Assembly (NCBI GenBank): GCA_003524145.1 | Contig: DODZ01000035.1 | Span: 60,868 to 124,867, forward strand | Source of the DNA: Candidatus Apopatosoma intestinale | Lineage (GTDB): Bacteria; Bacillota; Clostridia; Oscillospirales; CAG-272 | Direction of reading: 5' to 3' | DNA length: 64,000 bases | Shown here: one piece after another, positions 39,805-47,521 of the stretch | Numbering within the stretch: the first letter of the stretch is position 1 | Layout of the letters: the number at the start of each line of letters is the position of its first letter | Notes under the pieces: model-generated | What the model saw: only the letters and a program-made list of their open reading frames with translations | Told to the model about the DNA's origin: nothing | Databases searched by the model: none | Program-made: the position numbers and the translations under genes

Positions 39805-39949
39805 GCTTTTTCTTTTGAAGAAGCAGGCTCAAAAGAAAAAGCTTAGAAAAAGAAAACGCCGATATTAGATTTCGCGCTCTGCGGAGCGCTGCCCAGTCTC
39901 GGCGACGGCTCACGCCTGCCTTTTAAAAAAGGCAGGAGCGAAAACTTTC
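39805..39949. repeat. structured intergenic repeat, copy B
   Basis: Second copy of the repeat at 178-319. It has the same perfect 13-bp inverted repeat (39805-39817 with 39830-39842) and the same 12-base spacer length. It shares AAAAAGAAAACGCCG and CGCGCTCTG. The second hairpin here is CCTGCCTTTT / AAAAGGCAGG, where copy A has AAGCCTTT / AAAGGCTT, so the stem is kept while bases differ. Both end in GAGCGAAA. It separates a response regulator from its kinase. Confidence 0.75.
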
Positions 39950-39990
39950 GGTTGGCATTACTACGAGCACAAAATTCTAAAAGTGTAATC

Positions 39991-40017
39991 GGCAGAATCA
40001 AGTGGATTCTGCCTTTT
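39991..40017 (+). terminator. terminator-like hairpin before the sensor kinase
   Basis: GGCAGAATC (39991-39999) pairs with GATTCTGCC (40005-40013), followed by TTTT. It lies 27 bases before the kinase start and may uncouple the kinase from the regulator. Confidence 0.55.
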
Positions 40018-40043
40018 GCGGTTAATAAGCAGGGAGAAAAATT

Positions 40044-41492
40044 TTGAAAAACAGTATTTTTACAAGGTATATTTCAGCTTTTCTCATAATTATTTTCATC
40101 AGCTTCACGATACTTGTAACCGTGGTCAGCTCGATGACTATACAGTCTGAAACAAACAGCAAGAAGCAGCTCGCCATGACGACCGCCGACTATGTGACGG
40201 AATATATCCGCATGGGTATGAACGAGATACCGGCGCCGGTTTCTTTTGAAAGATATGTGGCATATAAATCCGCGGATATTTCAAAAACAGTCAATATTCT
40301 TTCGGGTAACACCGAAAAGATGACTGTATTCATTACTACGCTTGACGGCAATGTGCTCATCTCCACAGACGGCAGCTTCTCCGGCAGGATAACCGACGGA
40401 AAATCGCTTTCCGTAATTGCGGGAGGCGAGGATTCGCTTATCTACGGCAATATGGGCGGCGTTCTCTCAAAGACGAGCGGGATATATATAAAGCATATCA
40501 TCACGCCGAGAACGAGCGACGCGGCAGGTGCAGTTGTCGTCTGCTTTTCAACCGGAGAGGCGGAGGCGTTGACCTTCAAGGCAGTGCGTACCATAGTTCT
40601 TGTCAGTCTCTGGATAATGATAGTCAGTTTCACGGCAATCTATTTCATCACGGAGCGCACGGTATCTCCGCTGAAGCAGATGAGCCGTGCGACAAAACAG
40701 TTTGCAAACGGCAAATTTGACGTGTGTATACCGGTTCGGGGAAACGATGAGATAGCCGATCTTGCCATAGCCTTCAATACCATGGCGGAATCGCTCTCGA
40801 AGCAGGAATATATGCGAAGCACATTCCTTGCCAATGTATCGCATGATCTGCGCACGCCGATGACGACGATATCGGGATTTATCGACGGAATTCTCGACGG
40901 CGCGATACCGCCGGAGAAGCAGGATTATTATCTCGGGGTGATAGCGCAGGAGGTAAGGCGTCTTTCGCGGCTTGTTTCGTCACTTCTCGACATTTCGAGA
41001 ATACAGGCGGGCGACCGCAAGTTCACAAAGGCGGATTTCGATATATGCGAAATGGCGCGTCTGATACTGATTTCCTTTGAGGCGAAAATAGACGAAAAGA
41101 AGCTCGATATAGATTTCGATGCGCCGGATGCGCTCATGGCTTATTCCGACAAGGATGCGGTTTATCAGGTGCTCTACAATATCTGCGATAACGGCATGAA
41201 ATTCTCGCGCGAGGGCGGCAAATTCCGCATAGCGATAAAAGATGACAGCGAAAATGTAGCTGTTTCCGTATATAACGAAGGAGTCGGTATATCCGAGGCG
41301 GATTTGCCTTACGTATTCGACAGGTTCTATAAGAGCGATAAGAGCCGCGGACTGGACAAGACAGGAGTCGGGCTCGGGCTCTATATCTGCAAGACGATAA
41401 TAGACAGTCTCGGCGGCAAAATATTCGTAAAGAGCGAATACGGAAAATACTGCGAATTTACGATAATACTCGAAAAGGGCGGCAGGAGCTGA
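40044..41492 (+). CDS. Membrane sensor histidine kinase
   Basis: A 482-residue kinase. A transmembrane helix near residues 9-32, an extracellular sensor of about 135 residues, and a second helix near 175-197 are followed by HAMP. The H-box VSHDLRTPMTTI has phospho-His267, then the ATPase N-box YNICDNGMKFS, F-box DRFYKSDKSRG and G-box GVGLGLYICK. The start is TTG with GGGAG upstream. It probably phosphorylates the regulator at 39074. The stimulus is unknown. Confidence 0.93.
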   Translation: MKNSIFTRYISAFLIIIFISFTILVTVVSSMTIQSETNSKKQLAMTTADYVTEYIRMGMNEIPAPVSFERYVAYKSADISKTVNILSGNTEKMTVFITTLDGNVLISTDGSFSGRITDGKSLSVIAGGEDSLIYGNMGGVLSKTSGIYIKHIITPRTSDAAGAVVVCFSTGEAEALTFKAVRTIVLVSLWIMIVSFTAIYFITERTVSPLKQMSRATKQFANGKFDVCIPVRGNDEIADLAIAFNTMAESLSKQEYMRSTFLANVSHDLRTPMTTISGFIDGILDGAIPPEKQDYYLGVIAQEVRRLSRLVSSLLDISRIQAGDRKFTKADFDICEMARLILISFEAKIDEKKLDIDFDAPDALMAYSDKDAVYQVLYNICDNGMKFSREGGKFRIAIKDDSENVAVSVYNEGVGISEADLPYVFDRFYKSDKSRGLDKTGVGLGLYICKTIIDSLGGKIFVKSEYGKYCEFTIILEKGGRS

Positions 41493-41509
41493 TGCGTCAA
41501 AACAGCCTA

Positions 41510-41538
41510 TTGACAAATTTACATTTTTGTATTATAAT
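41510..41538 (+). promoter_or_regulatory. consensus promoter upstream of rpe
   Basis: TTGACA (41510-41515), a 17-base spacer and TATAAT (41533-41538): a perfect sigma-A match, about 300 bases ahead of rpe. Confidence 0.85.
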
Positions 41539-41544
41539 AACGCA

Positions 41545-41790
41545 GGAAAACAAAAAGAGTGCATATGCCGAAGCGACATATGCACGGAAAAGTGCTTATA
41601 TATAAAGTTGTCCGTGTGCGTCATGCATAATCACATCATTTGCTTTGATATCCTCGGCGCACCGTGGCAACGGGTTTTCTACTATAATGATATGGCGCTT
41701 TTTCGACAGTGACAATACGGCAGAATATGTGTTTTTCCGACTTTTGCGGAAAATGGCGGATTTTGCCGCAAGAGCGGCGTTTTTGCACCT
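41545..41790 (+). ncRNA. possible structured RNA or long leader before rpe
   Basis: No credible coding frame occupies this stretch. After the promoter, GTGCATATG (41559-41567) pairs with CATATGCAC (41577-41585). CACGGA (41583-41588) can pair with TCCGTG (41611-41616), sharing three bases with the first stem, so the two are partly exclusive. Further on, GCCGC-AAGA-GCGGC near 41765-41778 is followed by GTTTTT and could end a transcript of roughly 240 bases. It matches no RNA family that I can recognise and could equally be a plain leader. Confidence 0.35.
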
Positions 41791-41843
41791 GCGCGGCAGG
41801 AAAAAATATTTTTGCCGCTTGTGTGAAAGGAAGATGAAATCTT

Positions 41844-42518
41844 ATGATAAAAATTTCTCCTTCGGTTCTTGCCTGTGATTTTTCAAGGCTGGGAGATGAG
41901 GCAAAAAGAGCAGAGGCGGCAGGCGCGGAATGGCTCCACCTCGATGTGATGGACGGTATATTCGTGCCGAATATATCATTCGGTCCCTGCGTCATCAAAT
42001 CCATACGCGGTTCAACGGGCGCATTCTTTGATACGCACCTGATGATAGCAGATCCGATACGCTATGTCGGTGCCTTTGCCTCGGCAGGAGCAGACCTGAT
42101 AACCATACATTACGAAAGCTGTGAAAACCAGCAGGAAACACTTGAAAAGATACGCTCGCTCGGCAAAAAGGCGGGCATTTCCATCAAGCCCGCAACGCCT
42201 GCGTTCGTGCTTGAGCCGCTCCTTCCTTATGCAGACCTTGTGCTCGTCATGACGGTAGAGCCTGGCTTTGGCGGGCAGAGTTTCATGGAGGAAACTATGG
42301 AGAGCGTCCGCACGGTACGCGCCATGGTCGATGCCGCAGGGCTCGATACGGATATCGAGGTGGACGGCGGCATCAACGCAAAGACTGCGGCTGTAGCCGC
42401 AGAAGCGGGGGCAAATGTTTTTGTCGCGGGTTCCTCCGTTTTCGGAGCGGATAATGCGGCAGAGGCTGTCGCAGCCATAAGAAGTGCGGCGGAAGGCGCT
42501 TTCGGCGCAAAGAAATAA
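41844..42518 (+). CDS. rpe: Ribulose-phosphate 3-epimerase
   Basis: Pentose-phosphate enzyme interconverting ribulose 5-phosphate and xylulose 5-phosphate. It is a 224-residue TIM barrel of normal length. Family segments are SPSVLACDFSRLGDE, HLDVMDGIFVPNISFG (metal His and Asp), DTHLMI, VMTVEPGFGGQ and EVDGGIN, covering the catalytic Asp residues. AAGGAAG lies about 12 bases before the ATG. It is monocistronic, with a strong promoter far upstream and a terminator just downstream. Confidence 0.97.
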   Translation: MIKISPSVLACDFSRLGDEAKRAEAAGAEWLHLDVMDGIFVPNISFGPCVIKSIRGSTGAFFDTHLMIADPIRYVGAFASAGADLITIHYESCENQQETLEKIRSLGKKAGISIKPATPAFVLEPLLPYADLVLVMTVEPGFGGQSFMEETMESVRTVRAMVDAAGLDTDIEVDGGINAKTAAVAAEAGANVFVAGSSVFGADNAAEAVAAIRSAAEGAFGAKK

Positions 42519-42538
42519 AGCATGATATAATACAGAAA

Positions 42539-42577
42539 CGGGACAGATTCCCCTATCGGGAGTTTGTCCCGATTTTT
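42539..42577 (+). terminator. intrinsic terminator of rpe
   Basis: A 14-bp stem (42539-42552 with 42558-42571, two G-T pairs) with a five-base loop, followed by ATTTTTT. Confidence 0.9.
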
Positions 42578-42586
42578 TCTTTTGCG

Positions 42587-42615
42587 GAATAAAAGCGCGG
42601 ACAAGTTCATATATT
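42587..42615 (+). promoter_or_regulatory. sigma-E-like promoter of spoIIIA operon
   Basis: GAATAAA (42587-42593), a 14-base spacer and CATATATT (42608-42615) resemble the mother-cell sigma-E consensus (kmATAtt, 13-15 bases, CATAnnnT). No sigma-A promoter is evident nearby. The position, about 25 bases before spoIIIAA, fits known spoIIIA control in Bacillus. Confidence 0.6.
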
Positions 42616-42640
42616 TTAGCAGACAAGGGAGGTGTGACAT

Positions 42641-43582
42641 ATGAGCGGCACGGTAAAGTCGGGGCTTGACACGGCAGGCAGTGTGCCGACGCTTGCGAAA
42701 ATACTGCGATATCTGCCGGAAAAATTTTCCTCTCCGATAGTAAAATATATCTCGGCAAACCCTGCGGCGGCATCGTTTATCTCTGAAATAAGACTGCGTC
42801 TCGGTGCGCTTTTTTCGATAACGGCGGCGGGGAAAAACATCTCGATTTTCGGTGGTGAGCGCATATATTGCACACCCGATGATATGTCTCAGACGCTCGG
42901 ACTTCTCTGCGAGGACTCGATACATACCTACGGCGACACGATGCGCGAGGGATATATCCTGCTTGACGGAGGCTACCGGATCGGCATCTGCGGTCATGCG
43001 AGATGCGAGGGAAATGCGCTCTCGGGCGTTTACGGTATCACGGCGATATCCGTGCGCATACCGCACGGGGTCTACGGCGTTTGCGATGAGATTCTGCCGC
43101 TCATACATGACGGCGGTAGAATAAACAGCACACTGATATATTCGCCTCCGGGTGTGGGCAAGACAACGCTGCTGCGCGATATCGCCGTGAAGCTGCGTGG
43201 CAGGCGCATTTCGCTTATCGATACGCGCGGCGAGCTTTTTACGGAGGAAAGCATGGCAAATACGCTCATAGATGTGCTCTACGGTTATCCGCGCGCCAAG
43301 GGGATAGAGATAGCCACGCGCACGATGTCGGCTGAGGTGATAATCTGCGATGAAATAGGCTCGGCGGAGGAAGCGGGAGCCATCCTCTCGGCGCAGAACA
43401 GCGGCGTGCCGCTCATCGCCTCCGCACATGCGGACAGCCTCTCTTCACTTTTCATGCGCCCGAATATAAGACTGCTGCGCGAACACGGGATTTTCCGTTA
43501 TTATATCGGGCTTTCCCGTGCGGCGGCGGACAGTAATTTCCGCTTTGAAATATACGATGCGGCGGGCGGCGAGCCATGCTGA
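42641..43582 (+). CDS. spoIIIAA: Stage III sporulation protein AA (ATPase)
   Basis: Mother-cell secretion-type ATPase of the SpoIIIA-SpoIIQ channel, 313 residues. It has Walker A SPPGVGKTTLL near residue 168, a LIDTRGEL segment, the acidic ICDEIG Walker B-like segment, and SAHADS downstream, as in type II/IV secretion ATPases. It is the first gene of the complete spoIIIA operon. A GGGAGGTG site precedes the ATG. It overlaps spoIIIAB by seven bases. Confidence 0.97.
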   Translation: MSGTVKSGLDTAGSVPTLAKILRYLPEKFSSPIVKYISANPAAASFISEIRLRLGALFSITAAGKNISIFGGERIYCTPDDMSQTLGLLCEDSIHTYGDTMREGYILLDGGYRIGICGHARCEGNALSGVYGITAISVRIPHGVYGVCDEILPLIHDGGRINSTLIYSPPGVGKTTLLRDIAVKLRGRRISLIDTRGELFTEESMANTLIDVLYGYPRAKGIEIATRTMSAEVIICDEIGSAEEAGAILSAQNSGVPLIASAHADSLSSLFMRPNIRLLREHGIFRYYIGLSRAAADSNFRFEIYDAAGGEPC

Positions 43583-44079
43583 AATATATCGGTGTGCTTG
43601 TTGTTTTCGTTTCATGCACGCTCTCGGGGCTGACGCTCTGCGAGAGGGAAAAGCTGAAGCTGCGCCAATGCGAGGCTTTTCTTTCGCTTTTCGAATATGT
43701 GAAAAATCAGATACATTATTTCCTCGCGCCGACGAAGCAGATTTACCGCGGATTTGAAGACCCCGTGCTCGCGAAAGCAGGCTTTCTTGCAAAGTTATGT
43801 GAGGAAAGCGGCGGAGTTTACAGAAACAACTGGATAGATGCCTTTGAGGCATGCGGCGAGAGTTTTTGTCTTTCTCCCTCGCAGGCGGAAATAGTGAAAG
43901 CTTTCGGTTCGCATATAGGCAAGAGCAATGAGCCGATGCAGATGAGAAATTTTGAATACTGCATCAAATCCATGGAGGCGGAGACGGCAAAGCAGAGGGC
44001 GCTCTGCGAGAAGAATACCAAGCTTTACCGCACGCTCGGCTTCACTCTCGGCGCCATGGCGGCGCTTCTGCTCATATGA
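43576..44079 (+). CDS. spoIIIAB: Stage III sporulation protein AB
   Basis: A 167-residue membrane protein with an N-terminal hydrophobic segment (IGVLVVFVSCTLSGLTL) and a C-terminal one (LGFTLGAMAALLLI), between them a mostly helical soluble region starting ERE-KLKLRQCEAF. This is the usual SpoIIIAB layout, related in fold to secretion-system GspF-like proteins. It overlaps spoIIIAA. Confidence 0.94.
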   Translation: MLKYIGVLVVFVSCTLSGLTLCEREKLKLRQCEAFLSLFEYVKNQIHYFLAPTKQIYRGFEDPVLAKAGFLAKLCEESGGVYRNNWIDAFEACGESFCLSPSQAEIVKAFGSHIGKSNEPMQMRNFEYCIKSMEAETAKQRALCEKNTKLYRTLGFTLGAMAALLLI

Positions 44080-44102
44080 GCGAAAACAGGTGGTGATTTT
44101 AT

Positions 44103-44297
44103 TTGAATACGGAGCTTATTCTGAAAGTGGCAGGTGTCGGTCTGCTCGTGACGGTGGCGCATCAGATACTTTCCAAATCGGGCAGGGACGAGCAGGCACT
44201 TTTTGTCACTATAGCCGGCATAGTGATAGTTCTCCTGATGCTTGTCGGCGAGATAGGCGGGCTTTTTGACATGATAAAGGGGATATTCGGCTTATGA
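44103..44297 (+). CDS. spoIIIAC: Stage III sporulation protein AC
   Basis: A 64-residue, two-helix membrane protein of the sporulation channel. Its length and the DEQALFVTIAGIVIVLLMLV segment fit the family. The start is a TTG codon (44103) about ten bases after a GGTGGTG site. It overlaps spoIIIAD by four bases (ATGA). Confidence 0.93.
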   Translation: MNTELILKVAGVGLLVTVAHQILSKSGRDEQALFVTIAGIVIVLLMLVGEIGGLFDMIKGIFGL

Positions 44298-44677
44298 CGG
44301 TGATAAAGCTTTGCGGCATAGCCGTTATCGGCGTCTGCGCCGCGCTCATAATGCGTGCGGCAAAAAGCGAGCTTGCCATTCCTGTCGGCGTGATAACCTG
44401 TGTAATTATCCTTGCCTCCGCCATATCATCCATGTATCCGATAGTCGCTTTTGCCGAGGGTTTGTCGCGGGAAAATTCTTATTCGCTTTATTTCTCCGCG
44501 GTTCTGAAGGCTCTCGGCATAGGAATAACCGCGCAGACCGCTGCAGATATATGCAGAGACAGCGGAGAGGGGGCTGTGGCGTCAAAGCTGGAGTTTGCCG
44601 CCAAGGTGGGCATACTTTTGCTCGGGCTACCTGTGGTACGCGAAATTTTGTCTCTGACGCAAAAAATACTTGAATGA
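44294..44677 (+). CDS. spoIIIAD: Stage III sporulation protein AD
   Basis: A 127-residue polytopic membrane protein, with three to four hydrophobic segments and the family's KALGIGITAQTAADICRDSG region near residue 72. It is coupled by ATGA overlaps to spoIIIAC before and spoIIIAE after. Confidence 0.95.
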   Translation: MTVIKLCGIAVIGVCAALIMRAAKSELAIPVGVITCVIILASAISSMYPIVAFAEGLSRENSYSLYFSAVLKALGIGITAQTAADICRDSGEGAVASKLEFAAKVGILLLGLPVVREILSLTQKILE

Positions 44678-45789
44678 AAATGAAAAGAATAATAATTATT
44701 TTATGTATACTAATTGCAATATTATCTACTACCGTATATGCCGATGGCACGGACGAAAGCGAGACGGATTTCGGACAAGGCTCGGTATACGAGGGGCTTC
44801 CCGAGGAGATGCGTGAATACATACCGTCCGATTTTTTTACCGGCGGCGTATCGGGACTTTCGGAAAAGCTGAGCATCGGATTTTTCCTGCGGGCGGCAGG
44901 AAAGATGCTCTCGTCCTCTTTCCCGCGTGCGGTGAAAAGCTTTTCTTTTCTGCTCGGGATACTCGTCATTTCCTCTGTGCTCGGCGCGCTCGGCGACAGC
45001 ATCGCAAGCCCGTCGGTGAAGAGCGTATTTTCGTATATATCGTCGGTCTGCATCTGCGCCGCCGTCTATGAGGCGACAGGCTCGCTTTTCTCGCTGACGA
45101 AGGATTTTATCCTCGGGCTATCGGGCTTTGTCACGAAGCTGATGCCCGTGATGACGGCGCTCCTCTATGCGAGCGGCAAGGTCAGCACGGCGGCTGTTTC
45201 GGGCGGGATAATAACGGCGGCACTGGCTATACTCGAAAATATATGTGCGGGCGTGCTTTTTCCGCTCATACAGATGTGCTTTGCCATTTCGGCGGGCGGC
45301 GCCATGTGCGGAAACGCCGGACTCTCAGGGATAACGGCAACTGTGAAAAAGACGGTGACATATCTGCTTTCTTTTATCATGCTTCTGCTTTCGCTCACGC
45401 TCGCTTTTCAGAGCGTCATAACGAAAAGCGCGGATTCGCTGGCACTCAAGGGTGTGAAATTTGCCGTCGGCAGCTTCATTCCGATAGTCGGCGGCGCGAT
45501 AAACGAGGCGCTCACCGCCATAACGGGAAGCATCGGCACGATTCGTTCGGCTGTAGGAATCGCTGGCGCGGCGGCGGTGCTTTTCATGACCGTGTCGCCT
45601 ATTATATACATACTCTTAAACAAGGCACTGCTTGAGCTTTCGGCTTCTTTTGCCGTGATGCTCGGGCTGGAGAGGGAAAGCCGATTTCTCTCGGATACTG
45701 CGGGAATAGCGGGCTTTTTCGTTTCGCTTTCCGCTGTAACCGGCGTATTTTTTATCTTTTCGCTTTCGGTGCTCGCCGGCATTTCATAG
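44674..45789 (+). CDS. spoIIIAE: Stage III sporulation protein AE
   Basis: A 371-residue polytopic membrane protein with an N-terminal signal-like helix (RIIIILCILIAILSTTVYA), a short polar stretch, and then about seven hydrophobic segments. The conserved KLMPVMTALLYASG and GNAGLSGITATVKK parts identify it. Length is normal. Its ATG overlaps the spoIIIAD stop. Confidence 0.96.
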   Translation: MKMKRIIIILCILIAILSTTVYADGTDESETDFGQGSVYEGLPEEMREYIPSDFFTGGVSGLSEKLSIGFFLRAAGKMLSSSFPRAVKSFSFLLGILVISSVLGALGDSIASPSVKSVFSYISSVCICAAVYEATGSLFSLTKDFILGLSGFVTKLMPVMTALLYASGKVSTAAVSGGIITAALAILENICAGVLFPLIQMCFAISAGGAMCGNAGLSGITATVKKTVTYLLSFIMLLLSLTLAFQSVITKSADSLALKGVKFAVGSFIPIVGGAINEALTAITGSIGTIRSAVGIAGAAAVLFMTVSPIIYILLNKALLELSASFAVMLGLERESRFLSDTAGIAGFFVSLSAVTGVFFIFSLSVLAGIS

Positions 45790-45798
45790 GGTGATATC

Positions 45799-46284
45799 AT
45801 GGAAGAAATAAAAAACTATGTCTATATGCTCGTCTGTGTGCTTGCGGTAAGCGGACTGGCGATAAATCTTTCTCCCGAGGGAGAAATGAAAAAATATATA
45901 AGATATATCTGCCTGCTTTGCACGGCGGCGGCAATCTGCATTCCGACAGTACAGGTGATAGGAGGTATTTCCGGTTATATTTCCGATATCGGCGACGACG
46001 CCGCATATGAAACGGGCGAAAATCACGATGCGGAGGGGATACTCATAGAGCGGACGCGCAAAAACATTGCCGCATCTGTGCGGAATTACATCTGTGAAAA
46101 GTACGGCATTGAAAGGGAGAGCGTCAGCGTCGGCGTGACGCTCGACGGGAGCGACACATCATCGGTTGAGATAAAGAAGCTGACGTTGACTCTTCCGAAG
46201 AGCGCACCTGCGGAAAAGATAAAAGCGGAGCTTGATGAAATGTTTCTTCACAAAACAGAAATAGAAATTATCTATGGGAGGTGA
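45799..46284 (+). CDS. spoIIIAF: Stage III sporulation protein AF
   Basis: A 161-residue protein with two N-terminal membrane segments (about 8-24 and 35-56), followed by a soluble ring-building-motif-like domain (ESVSVGVTLDGSD, then KIKAELDEMF). This matches SpoIIIAF. Its stop overlaps the ribosome site of spoIIIAG. Confidence 0.92.
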   Translation: MEEIKNYVYMLVCVLAVSGLAINLSPEGEMKKYIRYICLLCTAAAICIPTVQVIGGISGYISDIGDDAAYETGENHDAEGILIERTRKNIAASVRNYICEKYGIERESVSVGVTLDGSDTSSVEIKKLTLTLPKSAPAEKIKAELDEMFLHKTEIEIIYGR

Positions 46285-46289
46285 CGGAA

Positions 46290-46796
46290 ATGAAAACAAA
46301 GCTTAAGGACATGCCGCCGAAGCTGAAGCTCGTCATACTTGCCGCGCTCGGTATTTTCGGCGTTTTGCTTGTGATAATAGGCTCATCGGGCGGCAAAAAG
46401 GCGGCGGCGCAAAAAAATACCGCAGAAAATACGGAAGATAACGCAACTTTGGCATATATAGAGAGCCTCGAGAATAAAATTAGAACCATAACGAGGCAAA
46501 TAACAGGTTCGGACAATTCGAGCGTTATCGTAACAGTCAGCGACGGGGTGCAGTATGTTTATGTGTCTGACGAAAAATCGGACGAAGGCGGCACGGACAG
46601 GGAATACATAACCGTGCGCAAGGAAAACGGTGCGGGCACACTCATACTGCAAAAGGAAATATATCCTCCCGTTGAAGGCGTTTCCGTTGCGTGCCGCGGC
46701 GGCGATGACCCGGGTATTCAATCAAAGCTTATCGCGGTCATATCGACAGCGCTGGGACTTCCGAGCAACAGAATCTGTATTGTCGGGGTAAAATAA
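46290..46796 (+). CDS. spoIIIAG: Stage III sporulation protein AG
   Basis: A 168-residue single-pass protein that forms a large ring in the intermembrane space in Bacillus. One membrane helix lies at about 11-30 (LVILAALGIFGVLLVIIG). A ring-building domain follows, with the family hallmark YIESLENKIRTI and the C-terminal GLPSNRICIVGVK. The ATG at 46290 is chosen because GGAGGTGA lies five bases before it; an upstream GTG falls inside that site. Confidence 0.93.
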   Translation: MKTKLKDMPPKLKLVILAALGIFGVLLVIIGSSGGKKAAAQKNTAENTEDNATLAYIESLENKIRTITRQITGSDNSSVIVTVSDGVQYVYVSDEKSDEGGTDREYITVRKENGAGTLILQKEIYPPVEGVSVACRGGDDPGIQSKLIAVISTALGLPSNRICIVGVK

Positions 46797-46821
46797 ATTT
46801 TTATATTTAAGGAGATTTATT

Positions 46822-47475
46822 ATGAGAAACGAAGAGAGAGCCGCTATCAGAGCCGGCATGGCAAATCAGACAGAAGGAGAGGAAACCGTACTCAGCCTTC
46901 CGGAGGCAAAGGAGCACAACTTCAAATTCGGCAGTATTTTCACCGGTGACAGCGTGAAAAAGGGCATCAGGAAATTCGGCGTGCGCAATCTTGTGATAGT
47001 GCTTTCGGTTCTGCTTATCGGTGCCGCAGTATATGTAAACTGGGCTATCTTCGGCAAGACCGAAAAGCCCGATTCGGGTAAGGACCAGCCCTCCGGTAAT
47101 GTCAATGTAGATGACAAGACGAATACGGAATCAAATTATTTTGCCGCATCGCAGATAGAGAGACAGCGCGCAAGAGATGAGGCTATGGAGGTTCTTCAGG
47201 GTGTTGTCGACGATGCAAAAAGTCTTGACGCGGCAAAAGAACAGGCACTTGCCGATATAACGGCAATAGCGGCAACCATCGAAAAGGAATCCAATATCGA
47301 GACTCTCATAAAAGCAAAGGGCTTTGAAGAATGCGTGGCAGTCATAAACGGCGACAAGGCAAACATTATCGTAAAGAGTGAGGGGCTCAAGCCCAATCAG
47401 CTCTCGCAGATACTCGAAATCGTATATAAACAGGCAAATATTCTTCCCGCAAATGTGACGATAGCAGAGAAATAA
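46822..47475 (+). CDS. spoIIIAH: Stage III sporulation protein AH
   Basis: A 217-residue mother-cell protein expected to bind SpoIIQ across the septal membranes. A cytosolic N-terminus is followed by one membrane helix near residues 56-75 (LVIVLSVLLIGAAVYVNW). A long helix with RQRARDEAMEVLQ and a C-terminal YscJ/FliF-like domain (NIIVKSEGLKPNQLSQIL) follow. Last gene of the operon; GGAG precedes the ATG. SpoIIQ is not in the window. Confidence 0.95.
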   Translation: MRNEERAAIRAGMANQTEGEETVLSLPEAKEHNFKFGSIFTGDSVKKGIRKFGVRNLVIVLSVLLIGAAVYVNWAIFGKTEKPDSGKDQPSGNVNVDDKTNTESNYFAASQIERQRARDEAMEVLQGVVDDAKSLDAAKEQALADITAIAATIEKESNIETLIKAKGFEECVAVINGDKANIIVKSEGLKPNQLSQILEIVYKQANILPANVTIAEK

Positions 47476-47481
47476 AAAATG

Positions 47482-47511
47482 AGGAGCTGCGGCAAAATTG
47501 CCGCAGCTCCT
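47482..47511. terminator. bidirectional terminator spoIIIAH / glyS
   Basis: A 13-bp stem (AGGAGCTGCGGCA at 47482-47494 with 47499-47511). The T-run is better on the minus strand (TTTTTTATTT), serving glyS. Confidence 0.8.
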
Positions 47512-47521
47512 TTGGTTATAT

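Noticed and set aside
41527..41712. A 61-codon frame in the rpe leader
   Set aside because: Its start lies within the promoter spacer and -10 region, with no ribosome site and no protein-like pattern.
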